This document shows positions 1 through 8,454 of a stretch of DNA of 64,000 nt, in pieces. Under the pieces are notes generated by a model. That model did no database searches. It was not told where the DNA came from and saw only the letters and a list, made by a program, of their open reading frames with translations. This stretch comes from Shinella zoogloeoides (lineage in GTDB: Bacteria; Pseudomonadota; Alphaproteobacteria; Rhizobiales; Rhizobiaceae), in assembly GCF_003574625.1 (NCBI RefSeq), contig NZ_QNUJ01000003.1, forward strand, positions 62,001 through 126,000. Direction: 5' to 3'. Each line of letters starts with the position of its first letter. Position 1 is the stretch's first letter. The position numbers and the translations under genes are program-made.

Positions 1-945
1 GGCCGACCCCTCGAAGAAGTTCATCTTGAACCACAGGCCGCGCTCGCCGAGCATGTCGCCATGGTCGGAGCAGAAGAGGATCAGCGTCTCGTCCAGCATG
101 CGCGTGCGCGTCAGAGTGTCGATGAGTTCGCCGACCTTCTCGTCGAGATAGGAGATATTGGCGAAGTAGGCCTGCCGCGAGCGGCGCACGTCCTCGCCGC
201 TGATGGCGAACTTGGCGTAGTCGCAGGAATGCAGGATGCGGGCGGAATGCGGGTCCGGTTCCTCCAGCATGTCGACAGCGGGCATCAGGTGCGCGCAATC
301 CTCGTAGAGGTCCCAGAACTTCCGCCGGGCCACATAGGGGTCGTGCGGGTGGGTGAAGGAGACGGTGAGGCACCAGGGACGGCGGTACTGGTCGTCGTTC
401 TCGCGGGAGAGCTGGTAGAGCTTCTGGTTCGCGAGGAAGGCGACTTCGTCGTCATACTCCATCTGGTTGGTGATCTCGGCGACGCCCGCGCCCGTCACCG
501 AACCCATATTGTGATACCACCAGTCGATGCGCTCGCCCGGCTTGCGGTAATCAGGCGTCCAGCCGAAATCGGCGGGGTAGATGTCCGTCGTCAGTCGCTC
601 CTCGAAGCCGTGCAGCTGGTCCGGCCCGACGAAATGCATTTTCCCCGACAGCGCCGTGTAATAGCCGGCGCGGCGCAGGTGATGCGCGAAGGTGGGGATG
701 GAGGAGATATACTCCGCCGCATTGTCGTAGACCTGCGTGCGGCTCGGCAGCTGGCCGGCCATGAAAGAGGCGCGGGCAGGGGCGCAGAGTGGCGAGGAGG
801 TATAGTTGTTGCGGAACCGCGCCGAGCGCGCGGCGAGCGCCTTCATGTGCGGCGCATGCAGCCACTCCGCCGGCCCGTCCGGGAAGAAGGTCCCGTTAAG
901 CTGGTCGACCATGACGATCAGGATGTTCGGCTTGCTGGCGGTCAC
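1..945 (-). CDS. betC: Choline-sulfatase, C-terminus cut by window edge
   Basis: This cytoplasmic enzyme hydrolyses choline-O-sulfate to choline and sulfate, feeding glycine betaine synthesis and sulfur supply. The first 315 residues are present and the rest runs off position 1; the family is about 500 residues long. The type I sulfatase signature C-x-P-x-R is visible (SPLCAPARASFMAG), with Cys54 as the residue matured to formylglycine. The N-terminal metal-binding aspartate lies in ILIVMVDQ. The sequence reads very close to my memory of rhizobial BetC. The start is GTG at 945 because the conserved N-terminus begins there and no ATG lies just upstream. It follows betI by 38 bp on the same strand, as in rhizobial betICBA operons; betB and betA would be expected beyond the left edge. 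Confidence 0.95.
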   Translation of the reverse strand, partial: MTASKPNILIVMVDQLNGTFFPDGPAEWLHAPHMKALAARSARFRNNYTSSPLCAPARASFMAGQLPSRTQVYDNAAEYISSIPTFAHHLRRAGYYTALSGKMHFVGPDQLHGFEERLTTDIYPADFGWTPDYRKPGERIDWWYHNMGSVTGAGVAEITNQMEYDDEVAFLANQKLYQLSRENDDQYRRPWCLTVSFTHPHDPYVARRKFWDLYEDCAHLMPAVDMLEEPDPHSARILHSCDYAKFAISGEDVRRSRQAYFANISYLDEKVGELIDTLTRTRMLDETLILFCSDHGDMLGERGLWFKMNFFEGSA

Positions 946-983
946 GGGCTGGTCCTTAAATGAATGAGCAATATCCGGAATCT

Positions 984-1619
984 CTAGCGCGCCTGTGTGA
1001 CGGATGGTCGTCGGCCAGCGGCGGTGGAAGCGGCGCCTGCGACAGCGGCAAGCTGGGCATTGAGATAGCCCTCCGTCAGCGCGATGGAGGACTCGATGCT
1101 GACGGGCGCCGATTTCAGCCCTTGCCGCAGGTAGAGTCCGTCGATCATCGCCGCCGCCCCGTCCGCGATCTCGCCGGCGCGCCCGTCGGGGCAAAGCTGC
1201 CGGAGGCTGGCAAGCAGGTTGGAATTCAGCCGCCGCGCATAAACGACGAGCAGCCGCCGGACCGCTTCCGAACGCTGCGCCTCCGAATAGAAGGCAAGCC
1301 AAGCCGCCACCGTCTCCGGCGCGAACTGGTGCGCCTGGAAATTGACGCGTATAACCGCCGAAAGCCGCTCGCGCGGCGTCGTGGCCTCCCGCAAGGCCGA
1401 AACCGTATCCGCCCGCAACGTGCGCAGGAGGCTGCGGATCGTCTCGATGACGAGCTGTTCCTTGGAGCCGAAATAGTGATGTGCAAGGGCAGGGGAAACG
1501 CCGGCATGGCGGGCGATTTCCGACATGGTCACGGTCAGCGAGCCATGGTCCCCGACCGCCCGCAGCGTCGCGTCCACCAGCGCCTTGCGCCGCACCGGCT
1601 CCATCCCAACCTTCGGCAT
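984..1619 (-). CDS. betI: TetR-family choline-responsive repressor BetI
   Basis: BetI is a 211-residue TetR-type repressor of the choline-to-glycine-betaine genes, released by choline. The N-terminus MPKVGMEPVRRKALVDA is the standard BetI start. The helix-turn-helix follows at about residues 28-50 (MSEIARHAGVSPALAHHYFG), and the remainder is the ligand-binding helical domain. I chose ATG 1619 rather than the longer reading to 1724 because the extra residues are unlike the family and would run over the operator. It is the first gene of the betI-betC unit and sits behind a BetI-type palindrome at 1651-1670, so it probably represses itself. Confidence 0.95.
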   Translation of the reverse strand: MPKVGMEPVRRKALVDATLRAVGDHGSLTVTMSEIARHAGVSPALAHHYFGSKEQLVIETIRSLLRTLRADTVSALREATTPRERLSAVIRVNFQAHQFAPETVAAWLAFYSEAQRSEAVRRLLVVYARRLNSNLLASLRQLCPDGRAGEIADGAAAMIDGLYLRQGLKSAPVSIESSIALTEGYLNAQLAAVAGAASTAAGRRPSVTQAR

Positions 1620-1650
1620 GTCGTTCCCCTGATTTATATCAAGGATATTT

Positions 1651-1670
1651 TTAATTGAGTGATCAATCAA
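1651..1670. promoter_or_regulatory. Probable BetI operator
   Basis: The sequence TTAATTGAGTGATCAATCAA is a dyad with ATTGA and TCAAT half-sites around a short centre. It resembles the published BetI operator of other bacteria, which I recall as TTGATTGAAC-type dyads. It lies 31 bp upstream of the betI start and 100 bp upstream of the divergent HdeD-like gene, so it could also affect that gene. Confidence 0.75.
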
Positions 1671-1770
1671 TAAAAATCTGACGCCGCCAAGGCATCGCAA
1701 TCGCCTGTCGCTTAGTCGCGCCATTCTGTGCTAGGCTGACTTTGTTTTCATTCATTTTTCGAGGTGCATC

Positions 1771-2319
1771 ATGGTCCTCTCCCCCGGAATGAACCCTCTC
1801 TCCGAAGTGCGTGCGAAATGGGGCTGGTTCGTCGCCCTCGGCGTCGTCCTGCTCGTCTTCGGCGGCATCGCCGCCGCCAATCTGTTCATGGCGACGGTCG
1901 CCTCGGTCTATTATGTCGGCATGCTGATGATCGTCGGCGGTGCCGTGCATCTCGCCCATGCCTTCCAGGTCAAGGCCTGGCGGGAGACGATCTCCTGGGC
2001 GCTGAGCGCGCTGCTCTACCTTGCCGCCGGCGTGCTGGCCTTCGTCAACCCGGTGCTGACCTCGGCCGTGCTGACCCTCCTGATGGCGGCCGCGCTCCTT
2101 GTTGCCGGCGTTTTCCGCATCTTCGCGGCCTGGCGCGTGCGGCCGGAAAGCGGCTGGGGCTGGCTGATGGCGGGCGGCGTGGTCACCACGCTCGCCGGCA
2201 TCGTCTTCATCCTCGGCTGGCCGGTCAACAGCCTCTGGCTGCTCGGCCTCTTCCTCGCCTTCGACCTTGCCATGCAAGGCTGGGCGCTCATCGCCTTCGG
2301 CTTGGCGCTGCGCAAGTAG
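1771..2319 (+). CDS. HdeD-family (DUF308) integral membrane protein
   Basis: This is a 182-residue inner-membrane protein with six predicted membrane segments after a short charged N-terminus. The segments are roughly residues 18-40, 45-65, 72-92, 95-116, 127-147 and 152-175. The paired-helix pattern with glycine-rich turns fits the HdeD/DUF308 family, named for an acid-resistance protein of E. coli. Its biochemical role is unknown. GAGGTG stands four bases before the ATG. It is divergent from betI, and a strong stem-loop at 2335-2368 follows it. I see no catalytic motif. Confidence 0.8.
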   Translation: MVLSPGMNPLSEVRAKWGWFVALGVVLLVFGGIAAANLFMATVASVYYVGMLMIVGGAVHLAHAFQVKAWRETISWALSALLYLAAGVLAFVNPVLTSAVLTLLMAAALLVAGVFRIFAAWRVRPESGWGWLMAGGVVTTLAGIVFILGWPVNSLWLLGLFLAFDLAMQGWALIAFGLALRK

Positions 2320-2334
2320 GCATCCCGCCCTTAA

Positions 2335-2368
2335 GCTGGCGGAGCGGTTTGACAGCCGCTCCGCCAGC
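2335..2368 (+). terminator. Strong stem-loop after the HdeD-like gene
   Basis: GCTGGCGGAGCGG (2335-2347) pairs perfectly with CCGCTCCGCCAGC (2356-2368) around an 8-base loop, making a 13-bp stem. It begins 16 bp after the HdeD stop codon. No run of T follows, so it may end transcription only weakly or may protect the 3' end of the message. It also separates this gene from the fluoride riboswitch. Confidence 0.6.
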
Positions 2369-2390
2369 GCCTAGAAATTTCGTGTGGGAT

Positions 2391-2440
2391 GGGGATGGAG
2401 CTCCCCGACAACTGCCGTTCATCGGCTGATAGCTCCTGCC
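2391..2440 (+). ncRNA. Fluoride riboswitch aptamer (crcB motif)
   Basis: The conserved parts of the fluoride-sensing crcB motif are readable in order. GGGGATGGAGCTCCCC (2391-2406) forms the first hairpin and contains the invariant GATGG. Then AACTGCCG and CGGCTGATAGCTCCTGCC (2423-2440) form the second stem and the pseudoknot partner. It lies 105 bp upstream of crcB, the classic target, and is followed by an intrinsic terminator at 2485-2505. In this family fluoride binding switches the downstream gene on. The match is by consensus; I could not run a covariance model. Confidence 0.93.
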
Positions 2441-2484
2441 AGACCGGCCAGCGATGGCCGTCGACGGCGGGAGCGTTTCTGGCG

Positions 2485-2505
2485 ACCGCCCGAGGGCGGT
2501 TTTTT
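2485..2505 (+). terminator. Intrinsic terminator of the fluoride riboswitch
   Basis: ACCGCC (2485-2490), loop CGAG and GGCGGT (2495-2500) are followed directly by a run of six T (2500-2505). It is a canonical rho-independent terminator lying between the aptamer and crcB, so it is the likely expression platform: read through with fluoride bound and terminating without it. Confidence 0.85.
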
Positions 2506-2544
2506 GTTGTCCGCAAACCGAACGCAGACTTTGAGGCAACGGGC

Positions 2545-2934
2545 ATGAACTATCTGATCGTCTTTCTCGGCGCGGGCATCGGCGGGGCCGGGCGGCATGG
2601 GGTGAACGTGTTGGCGGCGCGGCTGGTCGGTACGGCCTTTCCCGCGGGCACGCTGGTCATCAATGTGCTGGGCTGCCTGCTGATGGGGCTGATCGCCGGC
2701 TTCTTCGCCTTTCGCGGCCACCTGCCGCAGGAGGCGCGGCTGTTCCTGACGACGGGTGTCCTCGGCGGCTTCACCACTTTTTCCGCCTTTTCGCTGGATG
2801 CGGCGCTGCTCTGGGAGCGCGGCGAGGCGGGGCTGGCGGCGCTTTATGTCGGGGCTTCCGTAATTTTTTCGCTCATCGCCGTGGCGGCCGGACTTGCACT
2901 GGCGCGCGCGATGCTCGCAGGAGGTGCAGTGTGA
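2545..2934 (+). CDS. crcB: Fluoride ion channel CrcB (Fluc)
   Basis: This 129-residue protein with four membrane segments exports fluoride across the inner membrane as a dual-topology dimer. Family signatures are visible: GGAGRHG near the N-terminus, the conserved asparagine in VINVLGC, and GVLGGFTTFSAFS carrying the phenylalanine and TTFS residues that line the pore. The ATG at 2545 gives the normal N-terminus; an upstream in-frame ATG at 2389 would translate through the riboswitch and is rejected. Expression should respond to fluoride through the upstream aptamer. Its stop overlaps the next gene's start by four bases (GTGA), so the two are co-translated. Confidence 0.96.
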   Translation: MNYLIVFLGAGIGGAGRHGVNVLAARLVGTAFPAGTLVINVLGCLLMGLIAGFFAFRGHLPQEARLFLTTGVLGGFTTFSAFSLDAALLWERGEAGLAALYVGASVIFSLIAVAAGLALARAMLAGGAV

Positions 2935-3368
2935 GAGGGCTTCTGACATCCTGGCAGGTCTGGGCGCTCGGCTCCGCCGTCTTCGCGGCGCTCACCGCCA
3001 TCTTCGCCAAGATCGGCATCACCGAAGTCAATTCCGACTTCGCGACCTTCATCCGCACGGTCGTCATCCTTCTCGCCATCGCCCTGATGCTGACGCTTGC
3101 CGGCAACTGGCAGGCGCCCGGCTCGGTGCCGATGAAGAGCTGGATCTTCCTCATTCTCTCGGGTTTGGCGACCGGCGCATCGTGGCTCTGCTATTTCCGG
3201 GCGCTGCAGATCGGCAAGGCTGCGCAGGTCGCGCCGGTCGACAAGCTGAGCGTCGTGCTCGTCGCCGTCTTCGCCGTTCTCTTCCTCGGCGAGCAGCTTT
3301 CGACCGCCCACTGGATCGCGGTCGTGATGATCGGCGGCGGGGCCTTGCTGCTGGCGCTTCCAATATGA
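2931..3368 (+). CDS. Single-domain EamA/DMT membrane transporter
   Basis: The 145-residue protein has five likely membrane segments and contains one EamA unit, where usual drug/metabolite transporters carry two. The conserved DMT ending is present (PVDKLSVVLVAVFAVLFLGE followed by a last helix with GGGALLLAL). Such half-size proteins probably pair as dimers. The GTG start at 2931 overlaps the crcB stop, so it shares the fluoride-controlled transcript. Its substrate is unknown; the coupling suggests, without proof, a part in fluoride or acid stress. Confidence 0.8.
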   Translation: MRGLLTSWQVWALGSAVFAALTAIFAKIGITEVNSDFATFIRTVVILLAIALMLTLAGNWQAPGSVPMKSWIFLILSGLATGASWLCYFRALQIGKAAQVAPVDKLSVVLVAVFAVLFLGEQLSTAHWIAVVMIGGGALLLALPI

Positions 3369-3490
3369 GCGGGTTCTTTATCAACTCCTTGTAGTTATTG
3401 AACTTTCATGAAATTGTCATACTGAGGAAACGGATTCTTCAGGGATACGGGCGGAGACTTCGCGGCATCGTTCACGCCCCGGAGCCACGC

Positions 3491-5281
3491 ATGTCCGCCG
3501 CCGAATTGCTAGCCCTTCGACGCTTCGGCGATGGCGAGATCGTCACGCTCGCCAAGCTGGTGATCGAGACTGCATTCCAGCCCATCGTGGAAACGGCCAC
3601 CGGAGCGGTCTTCGGCTACGAGTCGCTGATGCGCGGCTTCGACCGCCTCGGCTTCCGCTCGCCGCTCGACCTGATCGACCGGGCGTATGAGGCGGGCCAG
3701 CTCATGGCGCTCGAGCACATGGTCAACAGCCGCGCCATTGCCGCCTTCGCCGCCCTGCCGGATTTCCGCTCGCGCACGCTCTTCATCAATCTCGATTCCC
3801 GCCTCGTTCCTGAGGGCGCCGATCTCGTCGAGCGCCTCGTCGGACACCTCAACCGCGCCGGCATTCCGGCCTCCTCGATCTGCTTCGAGATTTCCGAGCG
3901 CTTCGACAACGATACGCTGCCCGATTTCGCCATCCTCGTGCGCAAGCTGCGCCTTGCCGGCTTCAAGCTTGCCATCGATGATTTCGGCGTCGGCCATAAC
4001 GGCCTGAAACTGCTCTGCGATCATCCGGTCGACTATCTCAAGATCGACCGCCATTTCATCTCCGGCATGGAGGCCGATGCGCGCAAGCGCCATCTGGTGC
4101 GCAACACTGTCAACGCCGCCCATGTTCTCGGCATCCGCGTCATCGCGGAGGGCGTGGAGACCGAGGCGGAGTTCGTCGCCTGCCGCGAGGCGGGCTGCGA
4201 CCTCGTGCAGGGCTGGTTCGTCTCGCGCCCGGTCACGGATTTCTCGGCGCTGAGCCCCGTCTATGCCCAGGCCGCCCGCGCCGGCGGCACGCGCCGCAAT
4301 TCCCGCACGCTGGACAGCATTCTCATCCGCCGCGAGATCGAGCATGTCGCTGTGCTGCGCGAGAACGAAAGCCTGGAGTCGGTCTTCGAATTCTTCCGCC
4401 GAGATCCCAAGCGCACCTTCTTCCCGGTGCTGAACGCCAATGACGAGCCGCGCGGCATCCTGCACGAATATCACGTCAAGGAACTGAGCTATCACCCGTT
4501 CGGCCGCGACCTCCTGAAGAACAGGCTCTACCAGAAGAGCCTGTCGCACTTCGTCACCGCCGCGCCCATCGCCGATCTCGATACGCCCGCCGAGCAGCTT
4601 CTCGACGTCTTCACCGGCATGGGCGGCAACGAATGCGTGATCCTGACGGAGAACATGCGCTATGCCGGCATCCTCTCGGCCTCCTCGCTCCTGAAGATCA
4701 TCAACGAGAAGCGGCTGAAGACGGCGGAGGACCAGAACCCGCTGACCGGCCTTCCGGGCAACCGCTCGATCCGCGACTACCTGCAGGACAAGGCGCTCGA
4801 CGGCGACCAGCTCCGGTGCCTGTGCTATTTCGACTTCGACAATTTCAAGCCGTTCAACGATCACTACGGCTTCCACAAGGGCGACCTCGCCCTCTCGCTC
4901 TTCGCCTCGCTGCTGCGCCGCGAATTTGTCGGCGAGGATGTCTTCGTCGGCCATGTCGGCGGCGACGATTTCTTCGCCGGCATCTGCGGCCGGCCGGTCG
5001 AGGCTGTGCGGGAAACGCTGGAGCGGTTGCTTGCCGATTTCGCCCGCGAGGTGCGCTCGCTCTATTCGCTGGAGGATCGGCTCATCGGTGAGATCCGCGG
5101 CCACGACCGGGCGGGCAATGCCACAAGCTTTCCATTGATGCGTTGCTCGGCCGTGGTGCTCGTCGTGCCGCTCGGCGACATGATCGGCGAGGCGGCGCAG
5201 ATCAGCAGCCGCATCGCCGCGCTCAAGGCCGCCGCCAAGGGCAGCGATGCCGGCCTCATCCTCTCCTCCACGCTGGAGTGA
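3491..5281 (+). CDS. EAL-CBS-GGDEF cyclic-di-GMP signalling protein
   Basis: This 596-residue soluble protein has domains in the order EAL (about 25-260), a CBS pair (about 285-415) and GGDEF (about 425-580). The EAL part keeps the metal and catalytic set: E44-S-L-x-R48, FEISER, IDDFG, KIDRHF and AEGVE, so it may be an active c-di-GMP phosphodiesterase. The GGDEF part has GGDDF at 490-494, with E changed to D at a catalytic position, so it may only bind GTP. CBS pairs usually sense adenosine nucleotides. ATG 3491 has GGAG six bases before it, whereas the longer reading needs TTG 3398 with no ribosome site. It stands alone before a quinone oxidoreductase gene. Confidence 0.88.
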   Translation: MSAAELLALRRFGDGEIVTLAKLVIETAFQPIVETATGAVFGYESLMRGFDRLGFRSPLDLIDRAYEAGQLMALEHMVNSRAIAAFAALPDFRSRTLFINLDSRLVPEGADLVERLVGHLNRAGIPASSICFEISERFDNDTLPDFAILVRKLRLAGFKLAIDDFGVGHNGLKLLCDHPVDYLKIDRHFISGMEADARKRHLVRNTVNAAHVLGIRVIAEGVETEAEFVACREAGCDLVQGWFVSRPVTDFSALSPVYAQAARAGGTRRNSRTLDSILIRREIEHVAVLRENESLESVFEFFRRDPKRTFFPVLNANDEPRGILHEYHVKELSYHPFGRDLLKNRLYQKSLSHFVTAAPIADLDTPAEQLLDVFTGMGGNECVILTENMRYAGILSASSLLKIINEKRLKTAEDQNPLTGLPGNRSIRDYLQDKALDGDQLRCLCYFDFDNFKPFNDHYGFHKGDLALSLFASLLRREFVGEDVFVGHVGGDDFFAGICGRPVEAVRETLERLLADFAREVRSLYSLEDRLIGEIRGHDRAGNATSFPLMRCSAVVLVVPLGDMIGEAAQISSRIAALKAAAKGSDAGLILSSTLE

Positions 5282-5376
5282 CGATTCAACTTTCCTCCGG
5301 AACCGATTCAAAAGACACGCGCTTTGGGCTAGAACCGTCGAATTGAAGTTCTACGTGAAGCGCAGGAGGGAAAGCC

Positions 5377-6378
5377 ATGTCAGTTCCATCGACCATGTCC
5401 TATGTCGGGCTCGGCGAGCATGGCGGCCCGGACAATCTGGCGGTGACGGAGGGCAGGACCCCTGAGCCGCGCGCCGGTGAAATCCTTGTGCGCGTCGAGG
5501 CGGCAGGCATCAACCGGCCGGACGTTCTCCAGCGCAAGGGCGAGTATCCGCCGCCGCCGGACGCCAGCCCCATCCTCGGCCTCGAGATCACCGGCGAGGT
5601 GGTCGCGCTCGGCGAGGGCGTCACCGGCCATTCGCTCGGCGACAGGGTCTGCGCGCTCGCCAACGGCGGCGGCTATGCGCAATATTGCGCGGTGCCGGCT
5701 TCACAGGCGCTGCCCTTCCCGAAGGGGTTCGACGCCGTGAAGGCGGCGGCGCTGCCCGAGACTTTCTTCACCGTCTGGGCCAATCTCTTCATGATGGCGG
5801 AGTTGAAGGCCGGCGAAAGCGTGCTGATCCATGGCGGCTCCAGCGGCATCGGCACGACGGCGATCCAGCTTGCTGCCGCCCTCGGCGCGCGCGTCTTCGC
5901 GACGGCGGGTTCGCAGGAGAAGTGCAAGGCCTGCCTCGATCTCGGCGCGAGCCGCGCCATCAATTACCGCAGCGAGGACTTCGCCGCCGTCATCGCTGAG
6001 GAGACGGGCAAGGCCGGCGTCGATGTCGTCCTCGATATGATCGGCGCGGCCTATTTCGAGCGGAACCTGAAGTCGCTCGCCCGCGACGGGCGCCTGTCGA
6101 TCATCGCCTTCCTAGGCGGGGCGGTGGCGGAGCGGGTGAACCTCGCCCCCATCATGCTCAAGCGCCTGCGGGTGATGGGCTCGGCCATGCGCCCGCGCAC
6201 GGCGGCGGAAAAGCAGGCGGTCCGCGACGAACTGCTGGAAAAGGTCTGGCCGCTGCTGGAGGAGGGGCGCGTCGCCCCGGTCATCCACGCCGTCATGCCC
6301 TATGGCGAGGCCGCCGCCGCCCATCGCATGATGGAAGAGGGCGACCATATCGGCAAGATCGTGCTGACCTTCGGCTGA
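5377..6378 (+). CDS. NAD(P)H:quinone oxidoreductase, PIG3-like MDR family
   Basis: A 333-residue medium-chain dehydrogenase/reductase without structural or catalytic zinc ligands, typical of the quinone oxidoreductase (Qor/PIG3) branch that reduces quinones with NADPH. The N-terminal GroES-like fold contains [17 protein letters not shown], the PIG3-type signature. The Rossmann site follows in [18 protein letters not shown] at about residue 150. AGGAGG precedes the ATG by a few bases. It is convergent with the MFS gene, with only six bases between them. The true substrate cannot be told from sequence. Confidence 0.9.
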   Translation: MSVPSTMSYVGLGEHGGPDNLAVTEGRTPEPRAGEILVRVEAAGINRPDVLQRKGEYPPPPDASPILGLEITGEVVALGEGVTGHSLGDRVCALANGGGYAQYCAVPASQALPFPKGFDAVKAAALPETFFTVWANLFMMAELKAGESVLIHGGSSGIGTTAIQLAAALGARVFATAGSQEKCKACLDLGASRAINYRSEDFAAVIAEETGKAGVDVVLDMIGAAYFERNLKSLARDGRLSIIAFLGGAVAERVNLAPIMLKRLRVMGSAMRPRTAAEKQAVRDELLEKVWPLLEEGRVAPVIHAVMPYGEAAAAHRMMEEGDHIGKIVLTFG

Positions 6379-6384
6379 GCGGGG

Positions 6385-7809
6385 TCAGCCGCCCTCACTC
6401 GGCAGGCGGAGGGCGAAGAGGATCGCGACGGCTGCGGGAAGCGCCAGCAGCCCGTAGAGCCAGTGCGCCGCCGTCAGCGCGCCCGCAACGCCGCCCGGAT
6501 GAAGCAGACCCGTCGAATTGACGATGATGCCGGCAAGGGCCGCGCCGAAGGCGGCGCCTAGTGCCTGCATGGTGGTGATCGCCGCCGAGGCCTTGTCCGT
6601 CTCGCCGGCCGGCGCGAGATGCAGGACGTGGGTCACGAGATGCGCCCAGCCCATGCCGATGCCGAAGCCCATGAGGAAGATGAAGAGGGTGGCGGTCGCC
6701 AGCACCAGAAACTCGCTTTCGGGATTGTGCCGGGCGAGCGCGAAGATCAGCATGGCCGTCGCCAACGCCTCCACCGCCGCGCCCGCGACGATGACCCGGT
6801 TGGCGCTCCGGCCCTTGAGCCGCGCGGTGGTGAAGGCCGCCGTCGTCCAGCCGAGCGCCAGGAGCGCCACGAGATAGCCCGAGACGATGGGCGTGACGCC
6901 GTGCAGCACCTGCAGGAAATAGGGGATGTAGATATCCGAGCAGATCGTCACCAGCAGCATCAGCATGATGAGGTAGACGCGGGCGAGCGGTGAGGCGAGG
7001 CGGATCGTGCCGGCGGGCAGCAGCCGCGCTTCCGCCCGCCGCTCGATGGCGACGGTGGCGACGACACCGGCAATTGCGGCGACGGCGAGGAGGGCGCGCA
7101 GCGCTTCGCCCGTCACCGAGCTTGCGAGCGACAGCACGAGCACGGCCGCCACCAGCAGGAGGATCTGCGCGAAGGGCGTCTTCGTTGTCACCCGCTCGCC
7201 TTCGCCGGACGGCAGCAGCTTCGGCGCGGCGAGCGCCATCACGATCGACAGCGGCACGAGCAGCGCGAAGGCCTCGCGCCAGGCGCTGCCGGCGGCAAAG
7301 ATGCCGCCGATGGTGGGCCCGAGGAAGGTCGCGATGCCCCAGACGGCGGCATAGAGCGTCGAGGCGCTGCTCCACAGCGGCTCGGGATAGACGAAGCGTA
7401 TGAAGGCATAGCCGAGCGCGACGAGGAAGCCCGCGCCGAGCCCCTGCACGGCGCGGCCGACAAGCACCGTCTCCATGGTCGGGGCGATGGCGCAGACGAG
7501 GCTGCCGATGCCGAACAGCACTGCGCCTGCGACATAGCAGCGGTTCAGCGTAACGCTTTCCGGCCGGACGGCGACGAAGGTGGAACCGAGCACCGAGGCC
7601 GCGACATAGATCGTCGTCGCCCAGGCGAAGAGCGAAAGGCCGCCGATGTCGCGCACGATGGAGGGCATCAGCGTCGCGGTGATATAGGTCTCCACCGCAT
7701 GCAGCATGATGCCGCCGCCGAGCATCAATGTCCCGAACAGGCTGGCGCGGCGGAAGAGGCTGGAAAGCCGCGGCGTGGCTTCCTTCGGGGTGACGACGCT
7801 ATCGGACAT
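6385..7809 (-). CDS. MFS transporter, DHA2-like exporter
   Basis: A 474-residue major facilitator with about fourteen hydrophobic segments, as in the drug:H+ antiporter DHA2 group. Motif C-like text is present in TFLGPTIGGIFAAGSAWREAF, and the VGRAVQGLGAGFLVALGYAF segment is typical of these exporters. The start at 7809 (MSDSVVTPKEATPRL) is preferred, because the longer reading to 8022 runs back into the neighbouring gene. It lies 106 bp downstream of the AhpD-like gene on the same strand and may be read from that gene's sigma-controlled promoter. The substrate is unknown. Confidence 0.85.
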   Translation of the reverse strand: MSDSVVTPKEATPRLSSLFRRASLFGTLMLGGGIMLHAVETYITATLMPSIVRDIGGLSLFAWATTIYVAASVLGSTFVAVRPESVTLNRCYVAGAVLFGIGSLVCAIAPTMETVLVGRAVQGLGAGFLVALGYAFIRFVYPEPLWSSASTLYAAVWGIATFLGPTIGGIFAAGSAWREAFALLVPLSIVMALAAPKLLPSGEGERVTTKTPFAQILLLVAAVLVLSLASSVTGEALRALLAVAAIAGVVATVAIERRAEARLLPAGTIRLASPLARVYLIMLMLLVTICSDIYIPYFLQVLHGVTPIVSGYLVALLALGWTTAAFTTARLKGRSANRVIVAGAAVEALATAMLIFALARHNPESEFLVLATATLFIFLMGFGIGMGWAHLVTHVLHLAPAGETDKASAAITTMQALGAAFGAALAGIIVNSTGLLHPGGVAGALTAAHWLYGLLALPAAVAILFALRLPSEGG

Positions 7810-7915
7810 GGAATGCGGCCTTGCGATGCAAAAAGAGGTTGCGGCAGAGGTGGCACGGCCCAAACTGTAGTTCAAGCCGTGACTTTTCACTGAAACGGGG
7901 TGGCGAAGGGCGCTC

Positions 7916-8374
7916 TTACGGGTTCCATTCCCCTGCGACCTGCCGCGTCGCGACGTTGAAGCGGTTCCACACATTGATCGCGGCGATCTCCACGACGAGG
8001 GCGGCGAGGGTCTTTTCGTCATAGTGGCGGGCGGCCTCGTTCCAGATCGCGTCCGGAACCGGCTCCTCGCGGTCGGCGATGCGCGTCAGCGCTTCGGTCA
8101 GCGCCAGCGCGGCGCGTTCCGCATCCGTATAGAACGGTGCCTCCCGCCAGGCGGCGACGGAAAGGATGCGCCGGTCCGTCTCGCCGGCCTTCTTCATCAT
8201 GCGCGGGTGGAGATCGACGCAGAAGCCGCAGCCGTTGATCTGGCTGGCGCGCAGATGGACGAGATGGGCGGTCTTTTCCGGCAGGCCGGATGTCTGTGCG
8301 GCACCCTGCAGCGCCTGCATGGCGGTCATGACATCGGGGAGAACGGTAACGATGTTGTTCATACGGGATTGCAT
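7916..8374 (-). CDS. AhpD-like carboxymuconolactone decarboxylase-family protein
   Basis: The 152-residue protein carries the AhpD-type redox centre C-x2-C-x3-H in NGCGFCVDLHPRM, so it is probably a peroxide- or thiol-linked oxidoreductase and not a true decarboxylase. AGGAG stands six bases before ATG 8374. Genes of this family are the standard partners of ECF41 sigma factors, and here one lies head to head with such a sigma gene. A matching promoter (GGTCACA and CGTC, 16 bases apart) on the minus strand at 8455-8481 points at this gene. The MFS gene follows on the same strand. Confidence 0.9.
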   Translation of the reverse strand: MQSRMNNIVTVLPDVMTAMQALQGAAQTSGLPEKTAHLVHLRASQINGCGFCVDLHPRMMKKAGETDRRILSVAAWREAPFYTDAERAALALTEALTRIADREEPVPDAIWNEAARHYDEKTLAALVVEIAAINVWNRFNVATRQVAGEWNP

Positions 8375-8419
8375 TTTGTTGCTCCTTGCAATGATTTTCG
8401 CGTCGACGGTTGCGAGCCC

Positions 8420-8446
8420 TGTCACACCGGTGCGGCTTCGTTCGTC
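8420..8446 (+). promoter_or_regulatory. ECF41-type promoter directed at the sigma gene
   Basis: TGTCACA (8420-8426), exactly 16 bases, then CGTC (8443-8446). This is the consensus I recall for ECF41 sigma factors. The CGTC box lies 36 bases before the sigma gene start, which suggests autoregulation. Confidence 0.75.
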
Positions 8447-8454
8447 ATGGCCAT

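Noticed and set aside
61-963. 300-codon plus-strand frame at the left edge
   Set aside because: It is antisense to betC, which has the full sulfatase signature.
3398-3490. TTG start for the EAL-CBS-GGDEF protein
   Set aside because: No ribosome site precedes it, while ATG 3491 has GGAG at the right distance and keeps the whole EAL domain.
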